From NCBI RefSeq assembly GCF_900100335.1, contig NZ_FNFE01000007.1:229392-293391 (forward strand): DNA of 64,000 nt. The letters run 5' to 3'. Of this stretch, positions 53,611-62,120 are shown piece by piece. Made by a program: the position numbers and the translations under genes. Within the stretch, counting starts at the first letter, position 1. Every line of letters starts with the position of its first letter. Under the pieces are notes generated by a model. The model had not been told where the DNA came from. It saw only the letters and a list, made by a program, of their open reading frames with translations, and ran no database searches. Source of the stretch: Natronorubrum texcoconense (GTDB taxonomy: Archaea; Halobacteriota; Halobacteria; Halobacteriales; Natrialbaceae).

Positions 53611-53853
53611 ATGAACCGAGAATCAATTCCCTTTGAAGGGGTGTTCGCCCTGCAACTCGTCGGCACCGTCGTCTTCGTGATCGGACTCTCGCTGGGCGGT
53701 CTCACGCTCGTGACGCTCGCCGGCGGCGTGATCATCATGCTTGCCGTCGTGGGACTGGCGCTCGCCGCGAGCGTCGAAGCGGAAGAGCGACCGCTCGAGG
53801 ACGCCGGGGGCCGCGAACGCAGCCGTCTCCCGTTCGGACTCGGCTCGAAATAG
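53611..53853 (+). CDS. Small two-helix membrane protein
   Basis: 80 residues with two adjoining hydrophobic segments (FALQLVGTVVFVIGLSLGGL and ITLAGG.. to LALAAS), then a polar C-terminal tail (RERSRLPFGLGSK). No family recognised. ATG 53611 follows a purine-poor leader; no promoter box is obvious. Confidence 0.6.
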   Translation: MNRESIPFEGVFALQLVGTVVFVIGLSLGGLTLVTLAGGVIIMLAVVGLALAASVEAEERPLEDAGGRERSRLPFGLGSK

Positions 53854-54084
53854 CGGTATCCGGCTTTTTTGAACCGCTTCGCCTGGATACGTTTGGACGC
53901 GTACTCGTTACTGGCCGTGTCCCGCGTACAAGTCGTTCCAATCGAATTCAGAAATATCCACAATGATGTGCGCCGCTTCGCGGCGACAGTCGTCCGAAGA
54001 AGCGGCGTGCAACAACCCGCGGTCGGTAGTCACTGACCCGTGCAAACTCGAATACTCCTCCAGTGTCGGTGCGAGCCACCTCGC

Positions 54085-54699
54085 TCAGAGCACGCCGTCT
54101 TCTTTCGCCAGCAACAGCGCCGACACCGTCGAGTCGTTCGCCGGCTGCTCGCGGGCGCGCTCGAGGGCCGTCTCGATCGGCACCGTCGTCACCTCGAGGA
54201 ACTCGTTGTTATCCAACTCGCGCTCGCCGGGCTCGAGCCCCTCGGCGTAGACGATACCGCGATCGTGTCGGAGGACGCCCGTCGCGACCGCGTACTCCTG
54301 GAGGAGCGCGGTGCTCGAGGGTTTGAATCCGGTCTCCTCCTCGAGTTCGCGGGCGGCGGCGTGTGTGTAGGATTCGCCGTCCTCGACGATGCCAGCGGGA
54401 AGTTCGAGATGGGTTTCGCGGATCGCCGGCCGATACTGTTCGACGAAGAGGAGGCGATCGCCGTCGCTGCCGCCGTTGGCGTCCCTCCCGTCGTCAGTTT
54501 CGGTCTCGTCACCGACGACGGACGCGGCGAGGGTGCCATCGATCCGGGCGACCACGACGACCGCCGGCGGCAGGTCGGCCCAGTAGTAGCGCTTCTCGGT
54601 TCCGTCGGGTTGCTCGAGCAGGTCGTAGCCGCCGTCGTACCAGCCGGTTTCGTACTCGGTGACCGCCTCGCGAAGCTCCCACTCGTCGGGTGCAGTCAT
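54085..54699 (-). CDS. Nudix hydrolase, ADP-ribose pyrophosphatase type
   Basis: 204 residues. The Nudix box is ELPAGIVEDGESYTHAAARELEEETGF and lies after VEQYRPAIRETHLELP, a pattern of ADP-ribose pyrophosphatase-type enzymes. A 15-residue acidic insertion (GDETETDDGRDANGG) interrupts the domain. The second half has the expected YAVATGVLRHDRGIVYAEGL. Monocistronic, with the PIN gene 50 bp upstream of its start on the same strand. Confidence 0.92.
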   Translation of the reverse strand: MTAPDEWELREAVTEYETGWYDGGYDLLEQPDGTEKRYYWADLPPAVVVVARIDGTLAASVVGDETETDDGRDANGGSDGDRLLFVEQYRPAIRETHLELPAGIVEDGESYTHAAARELEEETGFKPSSTALLQEYAVATGVLRHDRGIVYAEGLEPGERELDNNEFLEVTTVPIETALERAREQPANDSTVSALLLAKEDGVL

Positions 54700-54750
54700 C
54701 GAGAGTGACGTCGGCCTCGAGCGGGTAATAGGTGCCGTTCGCTCGAGTGG

Positions 54751-55185
54751 TCATCGAGATTCCGCCTCTGCCTCGACTGGATCGAAAACCTCGAGCCACT
54801 CGAGTTCGGCGGCCGTTCGTTTCAGTCCGGTATCGTGGGTCCACAGGTGTGAAACGTCATGACGACGCATCGCTGCGAGAACCGTCGCGTCACGACCACC
54901 GATTCCGGTGTGTGGATATGTTTGGAGCATCGTCGCCCCGCTCTCGACGTCACGTGGAGTCAAATCCGCGACGAAAACGTCCTCAAGGGCGAGAAAGCGA
55001 TCGATCGCGGACATCGGCTCCGAGAGCTGCGTGTGCAGATAATGAACGACTTCCATCTGGAGAACCGTCGTCGTGAACAGCGGTTTCGCCTCGAGAAGTG
55101 GAACGACGACCGAAGCGACGTCGTCGTGTTCCTCGAGCGACTGGTCGAGGAAATAGATCCAGACGTTCGCATCGAGACAGTACAT
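54751..55185 (-). CDS. PIN-domain ribonuclease toxin (VapC-like)
   Basis: 144 residues from ATG 55185. PIN acidic residues: YCLDANVWIYFL (Asp5), LQMEVVHYL (Glu about 47), GGRDATVLAAM (Asp about 103) and WTHDTGLKR (Asp about 122). Starts two bases after the antitoxin stop. A complete VapBC-like pair, independent from the pair at 19482-20152. Confidence 0.92.
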   Translation of the reverse strand: MYCLDANVWIYFLDQSLEEHDDVASVVVPLLEAKPLFTTTVLQMEVVHYLHTQLSEPMSAIDRFLALEDVFVADLTPRDVESGATMLQTYPHTGIGGRDATVLAAMRRHDVSHLWTHDTGLKRTAAELEWLEVFDPVEAEAESR

Positions 55186-55187
55186 TG

Positions 55188-55463
55188 CTACGGTTCGTTC
55201 GGGAGATCGGACGTCCAATCGGCTTTCAGATCGCCCGGCGAGACCTCCGGCGCGTCGGCGGCTTTCGACTCTGCAGTGATGCACCCGCGCATCGATTCGA
55301 TGAACGTCGAACGAGACACTCGCGGACGCACGACGACAGCTCCCTCTTCGACACCGACGGAAACGCGTTCACCCGGCTCGAGGTTCAACTGCTCGCGTAT
55401 TCGCTGTGGGATGGTTACGCGTCCCTTGCCGTCGATTCGACGGTCCTCACCGTCAGTGCTCAT
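55188..55463 (-). CDS. AbrB-type antitoxin (VapB-like)
   Basis: 91 residues from ATG 55463. SpoVT/AbrB domain about 10-52 (RRIDGKGRVTIPQRIREQLNLEPGERVSVGVEEGAVVV), then an unusual C-terminal part with a Cys and polar stretch that should bind the toxin. Sits directly downstream of a perfect 16-bp palindrome (55467-55482), its likely operator. Confidence 0.9.
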   Translation of the reverse strand: MSTDGEDRRIDGKGRVTIPQRIREQLNLEPGERVSVGVEEGAVVVRPRVSRSTFIESMRGCITAESKAADAPEVSPGDLKADWTSDLPNEP

Positions 55464-55466
55464 AGA

Positions 55467-55482
55467 TCCCACTACAGTGGGA
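55467..55482 (-). promoter_or_regulatory. Perfect palindrome before the antitoxin gene
   Basis: tcccact-ac-agtggga: 7-bp arms and a 2-bp spacer. It lies 4 bp upstream of the antitoxin ATG; a TATA-like tract (tttatt on the minus strand, about 55486-55492) adjoins it. This fits an autoregulatory operator of a toxin-antitoxin operon. Confidence 0.7.
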
Positions 55483-55557
55483 GCGAATAAAATCGTTCCG
55501 CTTACAGTTCGCCATCGGTTGATGGAGTCGGCCTCGAGCGATCGATCGAGAGCGTCG

Positions 55558-56448
55558 CTACGCGGAGTGGCGCGACAGCGTGCCAACGTACCGATGTCGG
55601 TGGATAACGTAGACGACCGACGTCAGCCAAAGCGCACCGAGGAACGCGTACATCCCGTAGCCGGGCGGGTTCTCCAGCGTCCAGAGGGTGGCCGTCAGGT
55701 GGGCGAGGACGTACGCTCCGATCGGAACTCCCGCGTACAAGAGCGCGTTCGGGAACCAGGCCGCGCCTTCGTCCCGTGGAGCCGTCGCGTCGACGAAGAG
55801 GCCGACGAGGGCGACGATCGAGAGGCCGACCAACCCGACGACACCCACCAGCGAGACGAGCAACCAGACACCACCGGACGTCGTCCAGATCTCCCAGAAC
55901 AGAGAGCCAAATACGATCGGGGCCAGAACCGCGTACGCGGCAACCGGGAGCCACCACCGCGACTCGGTGATGTGTTCGTCGACGACGTTCGATCCGTCCC
56001 GAATGCGTCGGTCTCGGTCGAGTCGCGTCGTCACCCAGCCAACGAACTGTGCGATGAGCATGGTCAACAGGGCGGTGATCCCGACGCCCAAAGCGGCGAC
56101 GAACGGCGTCGCGACGATGGTAATGACGGCCCAACGAGGCGAGAGCGACTGGATCGTCGTGATCGTGTTGGCGACGTGGATCAGTACCGTTCCAAGCGAA
56201 CCGGCGAGCCCGGTCCAGAAACCGGCGCGACGACTCGAGGTTTCGTGATCGCTGTAGCGGTAGCCGACGTACACCGCCGCCAGAGCCAGCGCCCAGAACG
56301 AGATCGATCCGCCGAGAACGACGACGTCGTCGATCACCGCCTCCCAAGAGAAGAAAACGACGAACGGCACCGCCGCGAGACCGGCGAGGATCGCCGTCCG
56401 TAGCGACTCGTCGGCCAGACCGTCGCGAAAGTCCTGTACGGAGGGCAT
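55558..56448 (-). CDS. Multi-pass membrane protein of unknown function
   Basis: 296 residues, about eight hydrophobic helices (for example TAILAGLAAVPFVVFFSW, FWTGLAGSLGTVLIHVAN, IVATPFVAALGVGITALLTML, GVWLLVSLVGVVGLVGLSIVAL). No conserved catalytic motif seen; I do not recognise the family. Starts 100 bp before the DUF5809 side and is next to the PIN/AbrB pair on the same strand. Confidence 0.7.
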   Translation of the reverse strand: MPSVQDFRDGLADESLRTAILAGLAAVPFVVFFSWEAVIDDVVVLGGSISFWALALAAVYVGYRYSDHETSSRRAGFWTGLAGSLGTVLIHVANTITTIQSLSPRWAVITIVATPFVAALGVGITALLTMLIAQFVGWVTTRLDRDRRIRDGSNVVDEHITESRWWLPVAAYAVLAPIVFGSLFWEIWTTSGGVWLLVSLVGVVGLVGLSIVALVGLFVDATAPRDEGAAWFPNALLYAGVPIGAYVLAHLTATLWTLENPPGYGMYAFLGALWLTSVVYVIHRHRYVGTLSRHSA

Positions 56449-56563
56449 CGTAGTAGTTGTTGGATAGTATTCACAAACGCATTATGATATCGGTTTACCG
56501 AACAGTTTTGCGGGTTGTCTCGAGTGACGGCACGAAGAATCTGAACTGAGGGGACTCGAGCGA

Positions 56564-56974
56564 CTACAGGAGGTCCCGGTACAGTTGCCCGAACGCCTGC
56601 CGGCGAAGCGTCGCGACCGCCGCGTCCTCCTCGTTTTGGAACGTCGCGGCGACGGCCTCACCCTCGGGACCGACGTGCCAGACGACGTTTTCGACGTTCT
56701 CGTGGCCGGCGACCGAGACCTCGCCGTCGTACGACTCCCGCCAGTCGTCGAACGTCTCACGCGTGCCGACGTGGACCTCGAGCAGACTCGCGAAGAGGGC
56801 ATCGCGGGCGGTCTCGATGACTTCGCTCGAGACGCGATCAGCGTACTCCTCGCGGTCGAACTCCATGGCTTTCGCGACCTCGCGGACGACGGTCTGAGCT
56901 GCCGGACCGACGTCGTCGTACTGTTCGCGTGCGTCCGCCGCCGACTCGAAGGTGAACGTCCCCACCGTGTGCAT
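56564..56974 (-). CDS. DUF5809 family protein
   Basis: 136 residues from ATG 56974. MHTVGTFTFESAADAREQYDDVGPAAQTVVREVAKAMEF is a start that I associate with DUF5809; mostly helical and acidic, small alpha/beta. The upstream 40-residue in-frame extension is repetitive and out of character. It follows DUF5810 on the same strand with a 25-bp gap; the two occur together in haloarchaea. Confidence 0.75.
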   Translation of the reverse strand: MHTVGTFTFESAADAREQYDDVGPAAQTVVREVAKAMEFDREEYADRVSSEVIETARDALFASLLEVHVGTRETFDDWRESYDGEVSVAGHENVENVVWHVGPEGEAVAATFQNEEDAAVATLRRQAFGQLYRDLL

Positions 56975-56999
56975 ACGCGGACGAACGATCGACGGGCAG

Positions 57000-57497
57000 T
57001 TACGCGTTTTCGTTTCCGCTCTCGGCGGTGTCGTCTCCGCTCTCGGCGGTGTCGTCTGCGCTTTCGACTCCACCGTCCTCGGTATCGTCGCCACTGCCTT
57101 CAGTCGCGTTGTCCTCGATATCGTCGTCCGCGTCGCTCGCCGCCTGCATCTGTCGCGTCAGTTCTCGGGCTTCCTGCAGAACGTCCTCGGCTTCGGCCGT
57201 CAGCGAGCCGCGACCGGGCTGGCGGCTCTGCTGGGCGATCCCGCCCTCGAGACCGTCCGGTCGACCGTGGTCGTGGCCGTGGCTCGCGCTTTCGAAGTCG
57301 GGCGTCTCGATCTCCGGGGCGTGTGGAGTGACGCGCTCGCCCAACTCCTCTGGCGAGCAGTCACCCCAGTCGGGGGCGTACTCCTCGAGCCACTCGCGGT
57401 GATCCTCCCGGCCGAGCGACGCGGTGATCGCGAGGTGATTCGCGAGATGCGCCGCGTCGGCCTGTTCGGCGCCGCAGACGGGGCAAGCGTATCCCAT
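57000..57497 (-). CDS. DUF5810 domain protein with a zinc-finger-like start
   Basis: 165 residues from ATG 57497. The N-terminus MGYACPVCGAEQADAAHLANHLAITA has C-x2-C...H...H, a zinc finger-like arrangement. The C-terminal 60 residues are low complexity with a repeated DDTAESG unit; on DNA level the 21-bp repeat tcgtctccgctctcggcggtg runs from about 57010 to 57051. Function unknown, cotranscribed with DUF5809. Confidence 0.8.
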   Translation of the reverse strand: MGYACPVCGAEQADAAHLANHLAITASLGREDHREWLEEYAPDWGDCSPEELGERVTPHAPEIETPDFESASHGHDHGRPDGLEGGIAQQSRQPGRGSLTAEAEDVLQEARELTRQMQAASDADDDIEDNATEGSGDDTEDGGVESADDTAESGDDTAESGNENA

Positions 57498-57608
57498 GCC
57501 CGACCGTACGAGCGCGCGCGGTAAAACGTCCACGTCCCGCGGCTGAAACGGCGATCGAAGAGCGAGAACCAGCATGGAATCGACACAGCGAGAACCGACG
57601 AGCGACGA

Positions 57609-58112
57609 TCAGCCGAGTTTACGGATCATCACGATCGCGTCCTCATCGTCCCCGTAGTAGTCGGGGACGAACCGCAACGGCTCGAAGCCGAACTGCCGGT
57701 AGAGACGCTTCGCACCGTCGTTCGAGCGACGAACCTCGAGTTTGACCGAGTCGGCTCCGTGGGCGGTGAGCACCGCGAGCGCCCGGGAGAGTAATAGGCT
57801 GCCGACGCCCGCGCCGCGGTGGTCCGGGTGGACCGCGATGTCCTTCACGTGACCGAGACTTCGGCCGAAGTTCCGCGTGACGTCGGCGACGATGTAGCCG
57901 GCGACCTCGCCCCCCTCGAGGGCGATGAGAAAGCCCGGTTCGCCCAGAAACCGGTCGAACGCGTCGTACGGCCAGGGCTGAGTGAACGACTCGTTTTCGA
58001 TACGGGTAACCGCGAGCAGGTCAGCGCGCTCTGCGGGGCGGATCGAGGGACCGCTGTCGCCGTGAGGCGCTCCGGAAGCCGGCCGTGTCACACCTGCAGG
58101 TAGTGGCGGCAT
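57609..58112 (-). CDS. rimI: RimI-like ribosomal-protein N-acetyltransferase
   Basis: 167 residues from ATG 58112. GNAT fold with IENESFTQPWPYDAFDRFLGEPGFL, acetyl-CoA loop IAVHPDHRGAGVGSLLLSRALAVL and the terminal motif LEVRRSNDGAKRLYRQFGFEPLRFVPDYYGDDEDAIVM, typical of RimI/Naa10-like N-terminal acetyltransferases. Archaeal homologues acetylate protein N-termini. The N-terminal 20 residues are variable. Confidence 0.9.
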   Translation of the reverse strand: MPPLPAGVTRPASGAPHGDSGPSIRPAERADLLAVTRIENESFTQPWPYDAFDRFLGEPGFLIALEGGEVAGYIVADVTRNFGRSLGHVKDIAVHPDHRGAGVGSLLLSRALAVLTAHGADSVKLEVRRSNDGAKRLYRQFGFEPLRFVPDYYGDDEDAIVMIRKLG

Positions 58113-58210
58113 CGTAAAAGAACTAGCGTCGGACGGACGAGCCCCGGTCAGATAGGCGAACGCCGTCGGACGAGGAAATGCCGGCGGACGAGGCGGACTC
58201 GATCCGGCGG

Positions 58211-58528
58211 TCAGACCCGCTCGAGTCGTTCGACCTCCGCGTCCGACCAGTCGTAAAAGCGCCTGTCGGTCTGCTCGAGGACCTCGACGCACTCGTTGTG
58301 CTGTTCGCGGACCTCGTCGACCAGCGGATCGTCGGGGTTGGCCTCGACCCACTCGCGTAACTCCGCGAGGGCTTTCGGCGAGTAGGTGTCCATCCGGTCC
58401 TGGTGCTCGAGAATGTCGACTTTCCGCCCTTCCTGACGCAGCGTCCGGACGAGCGCCCACGCGGCGATCCCCCAGAACGCGAGCAGGGTGAACGCGAGCA
58501 TGGCCAGCACTTCGGCAGTCAGCGCCAT
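58211..58528 (-). CDS. Small single-helix partner of the SNF transporter
   Basis: 105 residues. One N-terminal membrane helix (EVLAMLAFTLLAFWGIAAWALVRTL), then a charged coiled-coil-like cytoplasmic part. Its ATG overlaps the transporter stop (TGATG), so it should be made in a fixed ratio with it. By position it resembles MetS-type small subunits of bacterial sodium:amino acid symporters (about 60 residues), though longer. The analogy is an inference. Confidence 0.75.
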   Translation of the reverse strand: MALTAEVLAMLAFTLLAFWGIAAWALVRTLRQEGRKVDILEHQDRMDTYSPKALAELREWVEANPDDPLVDEVREQHNECVEVLEQTDRRFYDWSDAEVERLERV

Positions 58529-59988
58529 CAGTCGTCACCTCCAGTAACGTCCGCGCGATCCGGTTGACCGCCCCGGCCCTCCACGACGGACATGATCGCG
58601 TAGCCGATGATCGGGAACAGCACGATCACGAGCATGCCGCCGATCATCTCCGCGGTGCCGTAGTTCTCCCAGGCGAAGTAGCCCATGATGAAGAGCATGA
58701 CCGCGGGGATAACGTACTTGATCACGGGATCCCACCAGGAGCCGATGTAGATGCCCGCATTGCGGTTGACCGCGAGCATGCGGATCCGTTTCGGCCCAAC
58801 GACCCAGCCGATGATGCCGATGATGGCGAGCGTTGCGAGCGGCAGCCCCCAGTTCCCGAAGACGAAGTCGAGGTAGTCGAGAACGTCGACGGAGTACGCG
58901 CTCGGAATACCGAGCAGCCAGATCACGCCACAGACTCCGAGCGTCGTCTGGGTCCGATCGAATCGCGTTTCCTCGCTCACCGTCGTCACGCTGACTTCGG
59001 TGATGAGTAGCCCCGACGTGAACGTCGCGAGGAAGAAGCCGACGAAAAACAGGATCGCGACGAGCCCGCCCAGCGGAATCTCGGGGAAGACCTGGACCAA
59101 CGAGACGAACGCGAGGCCAGCCCCGGCGTCGGGGTCGACTCCGACCGCGAAGACGATGGGGAAGATGGCGAGGGCGGCGAGAATGCCGATACTGGACTCA
59201 CCGATCGCCGTGAAGACGCCACCGCCGAGCGGGACGTCGTCGTACTCCCGTAGATAGCTCCCAACAGTTAGGGCGATCCCCCAGCCGAGACCCGTCGAGA
59301 ACAGCGCCTGACCGAGCGCCGCGATCCAAGTGTCGCTGAACGTTAAATACTCCCACTGGACACCGAAGGTGAAGGCGATCCCTTCGCTGGCCCCCGGCAA
59401 CGTCAGTCCGCGAATCGTCATGACTACGAGCGCGACCACCAGCGCCGGCACCGCGTAGACGACGATTCGCTCGACGCCGCGCCGGATTCCCAGGACGAGA
59501 ATCGCCGCGATCGAGCCCATCACGACCGTGTGGAGCCCGATCATCAGCGCCGAGTTCGCGAAGAGCCCGTTCATGAACGCCTCGGCCTCGAAGCCGGTCG
59601 CGGTAAACGTAAACAGCAGCGAGTGAACCGCGTAGTACAGCGTCCAGGCGATCACCGGCGAGTAGTACGACATCAGCGCGATGTTCACCAAAATAACGAC
59701 GACGCCGAAGCCGACCATCCCGCCCCGCCCGACGACCTCGCGGAAGGCGCCGATGACTCCCTTGTTCGTGTACCGACCGAGTGCAACCTCGGCCATCAAC
59801 CCCGGTACCGCAAGGAGGAACAACAGGACGAGAAAGGCGAGAACGAACGCGCCACCTCCGTTATCACCCATCACGTACGGGAACCGCCAGATGTTTCCAG
59901 CGCCCACCATCGCGCCGATCATCGCCATCAGGAACCCGAACCGGGTTCCCCACTCCGCTCGTGCCGTCTTTGTTGGGACATCAGCCAT
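58528..59988 (-). CDS. Sodium:neurotransmitter symporter (SNF) family transporter
   Basis: 486 residues from ATG 59988. Eleven or twelve helices; the helix 1 motif GAMVGAGNIWRFPYVMGDNGGGAF, the helix 6 signature ALGQALFSTGLGWGIALTVGSYL, and the Na+ binding Asn/Ser positions of LeuT-type transporters are present. Imports an amino acid or amine with Na+. Together with the small helix protein it may form a two-subunit importer. Confidence 0.95.
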   Translation of the reverse strand: MADVPTKTARAEWGTRFGFLMAMIGAMVGAGNIWRFPYVMGDNGGGAFVLAFLVLLFLLAVPGLMAEVALGRYTNKGVIGAFREVVGRGGMVGFGVVVILVNIALMSYYSPVIAWTLYYAVHSLLFTFTATGFEAEAFMNGLFANSALMIGLHTVVMGSIAAILVLGIRRGVERIVVYAVPALVVALVVMTIRGLTLPGASEGIAFTFGVQWEYLTFSDTWIAALGQALFSTGLGWGIALTVGSYLREYDDVPLGGGVFTAIGESSIGILAALAIFPIVFAVGVDPDAGAGLAFVSLVQVFPEIPLGGLVAILFFVGFFLATFTSGLLITEVSVTTVSEETRFDRTQTTLGVCGVIWLLGIPSAYSVDVLDYLDFVFGNWGLPLATLAIIGIIGWVVGPKRIRMLAVNRNAGIYIGSWWDPVIKYVIPAVMLFIMGYFAWENYGTAEMIGGMLVIVLFPIIGYAIMSVVEGRGGQPDRADVTGGDD

Positions 59989-60294
59989 CGTCGGATCACC
60001 CGGCAAACGCACTACGTCCACCTATCTATATATTTGCTGCTTGCCACCAACCCACATGGAATTATCAGCGGGTTACCGGTCGGTCAGGGAATCGACAAGC
60101 GAATACTCGAGACAAGAGTGATTCGCGCGAGACGGACCCGAATTCAGGCGTTGACAGCGAGATCAGACTATCGATCAGCGAAAATACACACGGGATCGTC
60201 GACGGCCGAGACGACAGTCACCGATTACGTGTCGACGGCTTCGTCGGTCTCGATACGTTTGTCGTCGCCAGTACGTTCGTCCGGCACAGGTGAG

Positions 60295-60789
60295 TTACTC
60301 CGCCGGAATCGCGTCCATCTCGAACTGCTCGGTCAGCTCCTTCAGTTCCTCGAGGGCGTCCTGTTCCTCCCGAAGGTTCTCCTCGAGCAGGTCGGCGCCT
60401 TCGTCCAGTCCGAGCTGATCCGCGAGCGGGATCAGATTCCCGTAGGCAGCGATTTCGTAGTGCTCGGTCTTCTCGGCCGCGGCCATGTTGTGGTAATCCA
60501 TCACTTCCTGGCTCGGCTCCGCCGCCACGAACTCCTCGTACTCCTGGAGCAGGCCTTCGATACCGTCACACTCCTCTTTTTCGGGTGGCTCGCCGAAGAG
60601 GTCGAACACCTCCTCGAGGCGTTCGATCTGGTCCTCGGTCTCCTCGCGGTGGTCGGCGAACGCCCGTGCGATGTCCTCGTGCTCGGTGTTTTCCTCGAAG
60701 TCTTCGAGTGCGTCCAACAGCTGATGCTCGGCGTGATAGATGTCCTCGAGACCGTGCTCGAACAGATCCTGAATCGTGTCCATACTCAT
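60295..60789 (-). CDS. DUF892 (YciE/YciF) ferritin-like protein
   Basis: 164 residues from ATG 60789. The four-helix ferritin-like fold is clear: DTIQDLFEHGLEDIYHAEHQLLDAL (E, E, H metal ligands), DHREETEDQIERLEEVF, and HNMAAAEKTEHYEIAAYGNLI in the second half. The family is linked to stress and di-iron binding. Very acidic (typical of halophiles). Confidence 0.92.
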   Translation of the reverse strand: MSMDTIQDLFEHGLEDIYHAEHQLLDALEDFEENTEHEDIARAFADHREETEDQIERLEEVFDLFGEPPEKEECDGIEGLLQEYEEFVAAEPSQEVMDYHNMAAAEKTEHYEIAAYGNLIPLADQLGLDEGADLLEENLREEQDALEELKELTEQFEMDAIPAE

Positions 60790-60869
60790 CGTGGAACCAG
60801 CGGATCGTTCGCCACGGAACCGAAAGAATCGGCAGCCTGCGACGGCAGGCGCTGTCGATGGAGCGGGAG

Positions 60870-61181
60870 CTACGTGCTGGTTTCGCCGCCGTCGTTCTCG
60901 TCGGTACTCGCGTTCTCTACGCGGGCAGCGTGTTTCTCGAGGTCCGCCGCCAGCGCTCGCGCCTGCTCGGGCGTCAACTCGAGGTCCTCCATGTGTTTGG
61001 GCAGGTGTCGCTCGGAGAGGTTGTCGAGCTCGAGTTGCAAGTGGACGGCATCGGGCTCCTCCGTGTCGGTGGTCGCGTTCACGACGGCGACCGACTCCCA
61101 CTCGAACTCCTGGCCCTTCGCTGTGGCCTCGACGTAATCCAACGTCGTGTAAGCGGTTACCGACATCAGTCGATCGGACAT
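60870..61181 (-). CDS. DUF6360 family protein
   Basis: 103 residues. Starts MSDRLMSVTAYTTLDYVEATAKG and continues with HLQLELDNLSERHLPKHMEDLELTPEQARALAADLEKHA; I associate this layout with DUF6360, found in haloarchaea, of unknown function. No catalytic motif. The next gene downstream on the same strand is the DUF892 protein. Confidence 0.75.
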   Translation of the reverse strand: MSDRLMSVTAYTTLDYVEATAKGQEFEWESVAVVNATTDTEEPDAVHLQLELDNLSERHLPKHMEDLELTPEQARALAADLEKHAARVENASTDENDGGETST

Positions 61182-61922
61182 ACTGCAACGCTCGCGGCGG
61201 GATCACTTAGGCCCCGCGACGAGCGAACGGTCGGGCCCCAATCTACCGTGACGCGCTGGATTTATCGCACAACCGTGGATCACGATTCAATTCTCACCCA
61301 CGAATCCGACTCCGGACTGAAGCCCCCGTTGCGTTCCCGTGACACTGTCTTACCCGGGTGTCGCGATAGCACCGCTCATTCTCGATATACCACACTAAAC
61401 AGCACCCCGCGTATCGGCACCATTTGCCTATAAAATCGAACATAGTGACTCACGCCTGCCGACCGCTTCGAGCACCAACGGTCGATCTCTCACGCGATCT
61501 ACCCGTACTGACGGCGTTCGACAGGCGATTCCAAGTTGCCAAAACTGGACGTTCGACCTGAAACGAGCCGTCGCTGGTTCCCGTCGTCCGTCGACGGGAA
61601 ACCGCGTTCCGAAGCGTTCGCTCGAGATCTCGCGATAGAACTGTGGTCACGGCCCTGAAGAGACCACGGGTCGAGGCTATACGAAATGTCGAGTGAACGG
61701 CTACAGATTCTCCGCACCTCACGGCACTGGTCGAATACGACGATACTACCGATAGCCCGTTTCGGAGTCATCGATCTGTAATGGCGATCTGCGACAGCCG
61801 TTCCGACACGAACGATGCTCGAGTGCGTCAACGATAGCGGCAGCACTAACCGATAAGACCGAGCACGGGTATCGCTTGCAGACGAAGCGGTACTTATGCC
61901 CTCCGCGTTCGAAAGGGTATCC
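61182..61922. other. Intergenic region, no gene recognised
   Basis: 741 bp between the DUF6360 start and the 48-residue protein. None of the frames here has the acidic, low-Arg character of local proteins. AT-richer patches occur near 61259-61264 (atttat) and 61429-61436 (cctataaa). The last 60 bp hold the promoter of the small protein (tacttatg, 61891-61898). Confidence 0.45.
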
Positions 61923-62069
61923 ATGACTGACGCGGCCGAATGCAAACCAGAGATAACCGAGCACGAGCAGGACGAAGCGGAGCGTGACGACGCCCACCTC
62001 GACGACATCGAGGAGGGTGCCGGCTGTACGGAAATCTGGGAGCATCTCGCCGAGCAGCGCGACGAGTGA
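61923..62069 (+). CDS. Acidic 48-residue small protein
   Basis: ATG 61923 to TGA 62069. Sequence is very acidic with two Cys (residues 7 and 36): ends ...GAGCTEIWEHLAEQRDE. A TATA-like tacttatg (61891-61898) lies 29 bp upstream, so leaderless. The codon composition, acidity and the GAGCTEIWEHL block, which recurs in haloarchaeal small proteins as I recall, support a real gene; function unknown. 51 bp before the DUF7119 gene. Confidence 0.65.
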   Translation: MTDAAECKPEITEHEQDEAERDDAHLDDIEEGAGCTEIWEHLAEQRDE

Positions 62070-62120
62070 GATATTCGCCATGGCAGCGACTTTTTTGACC
62101 TCGAAGCCCGTACCGGAGGT

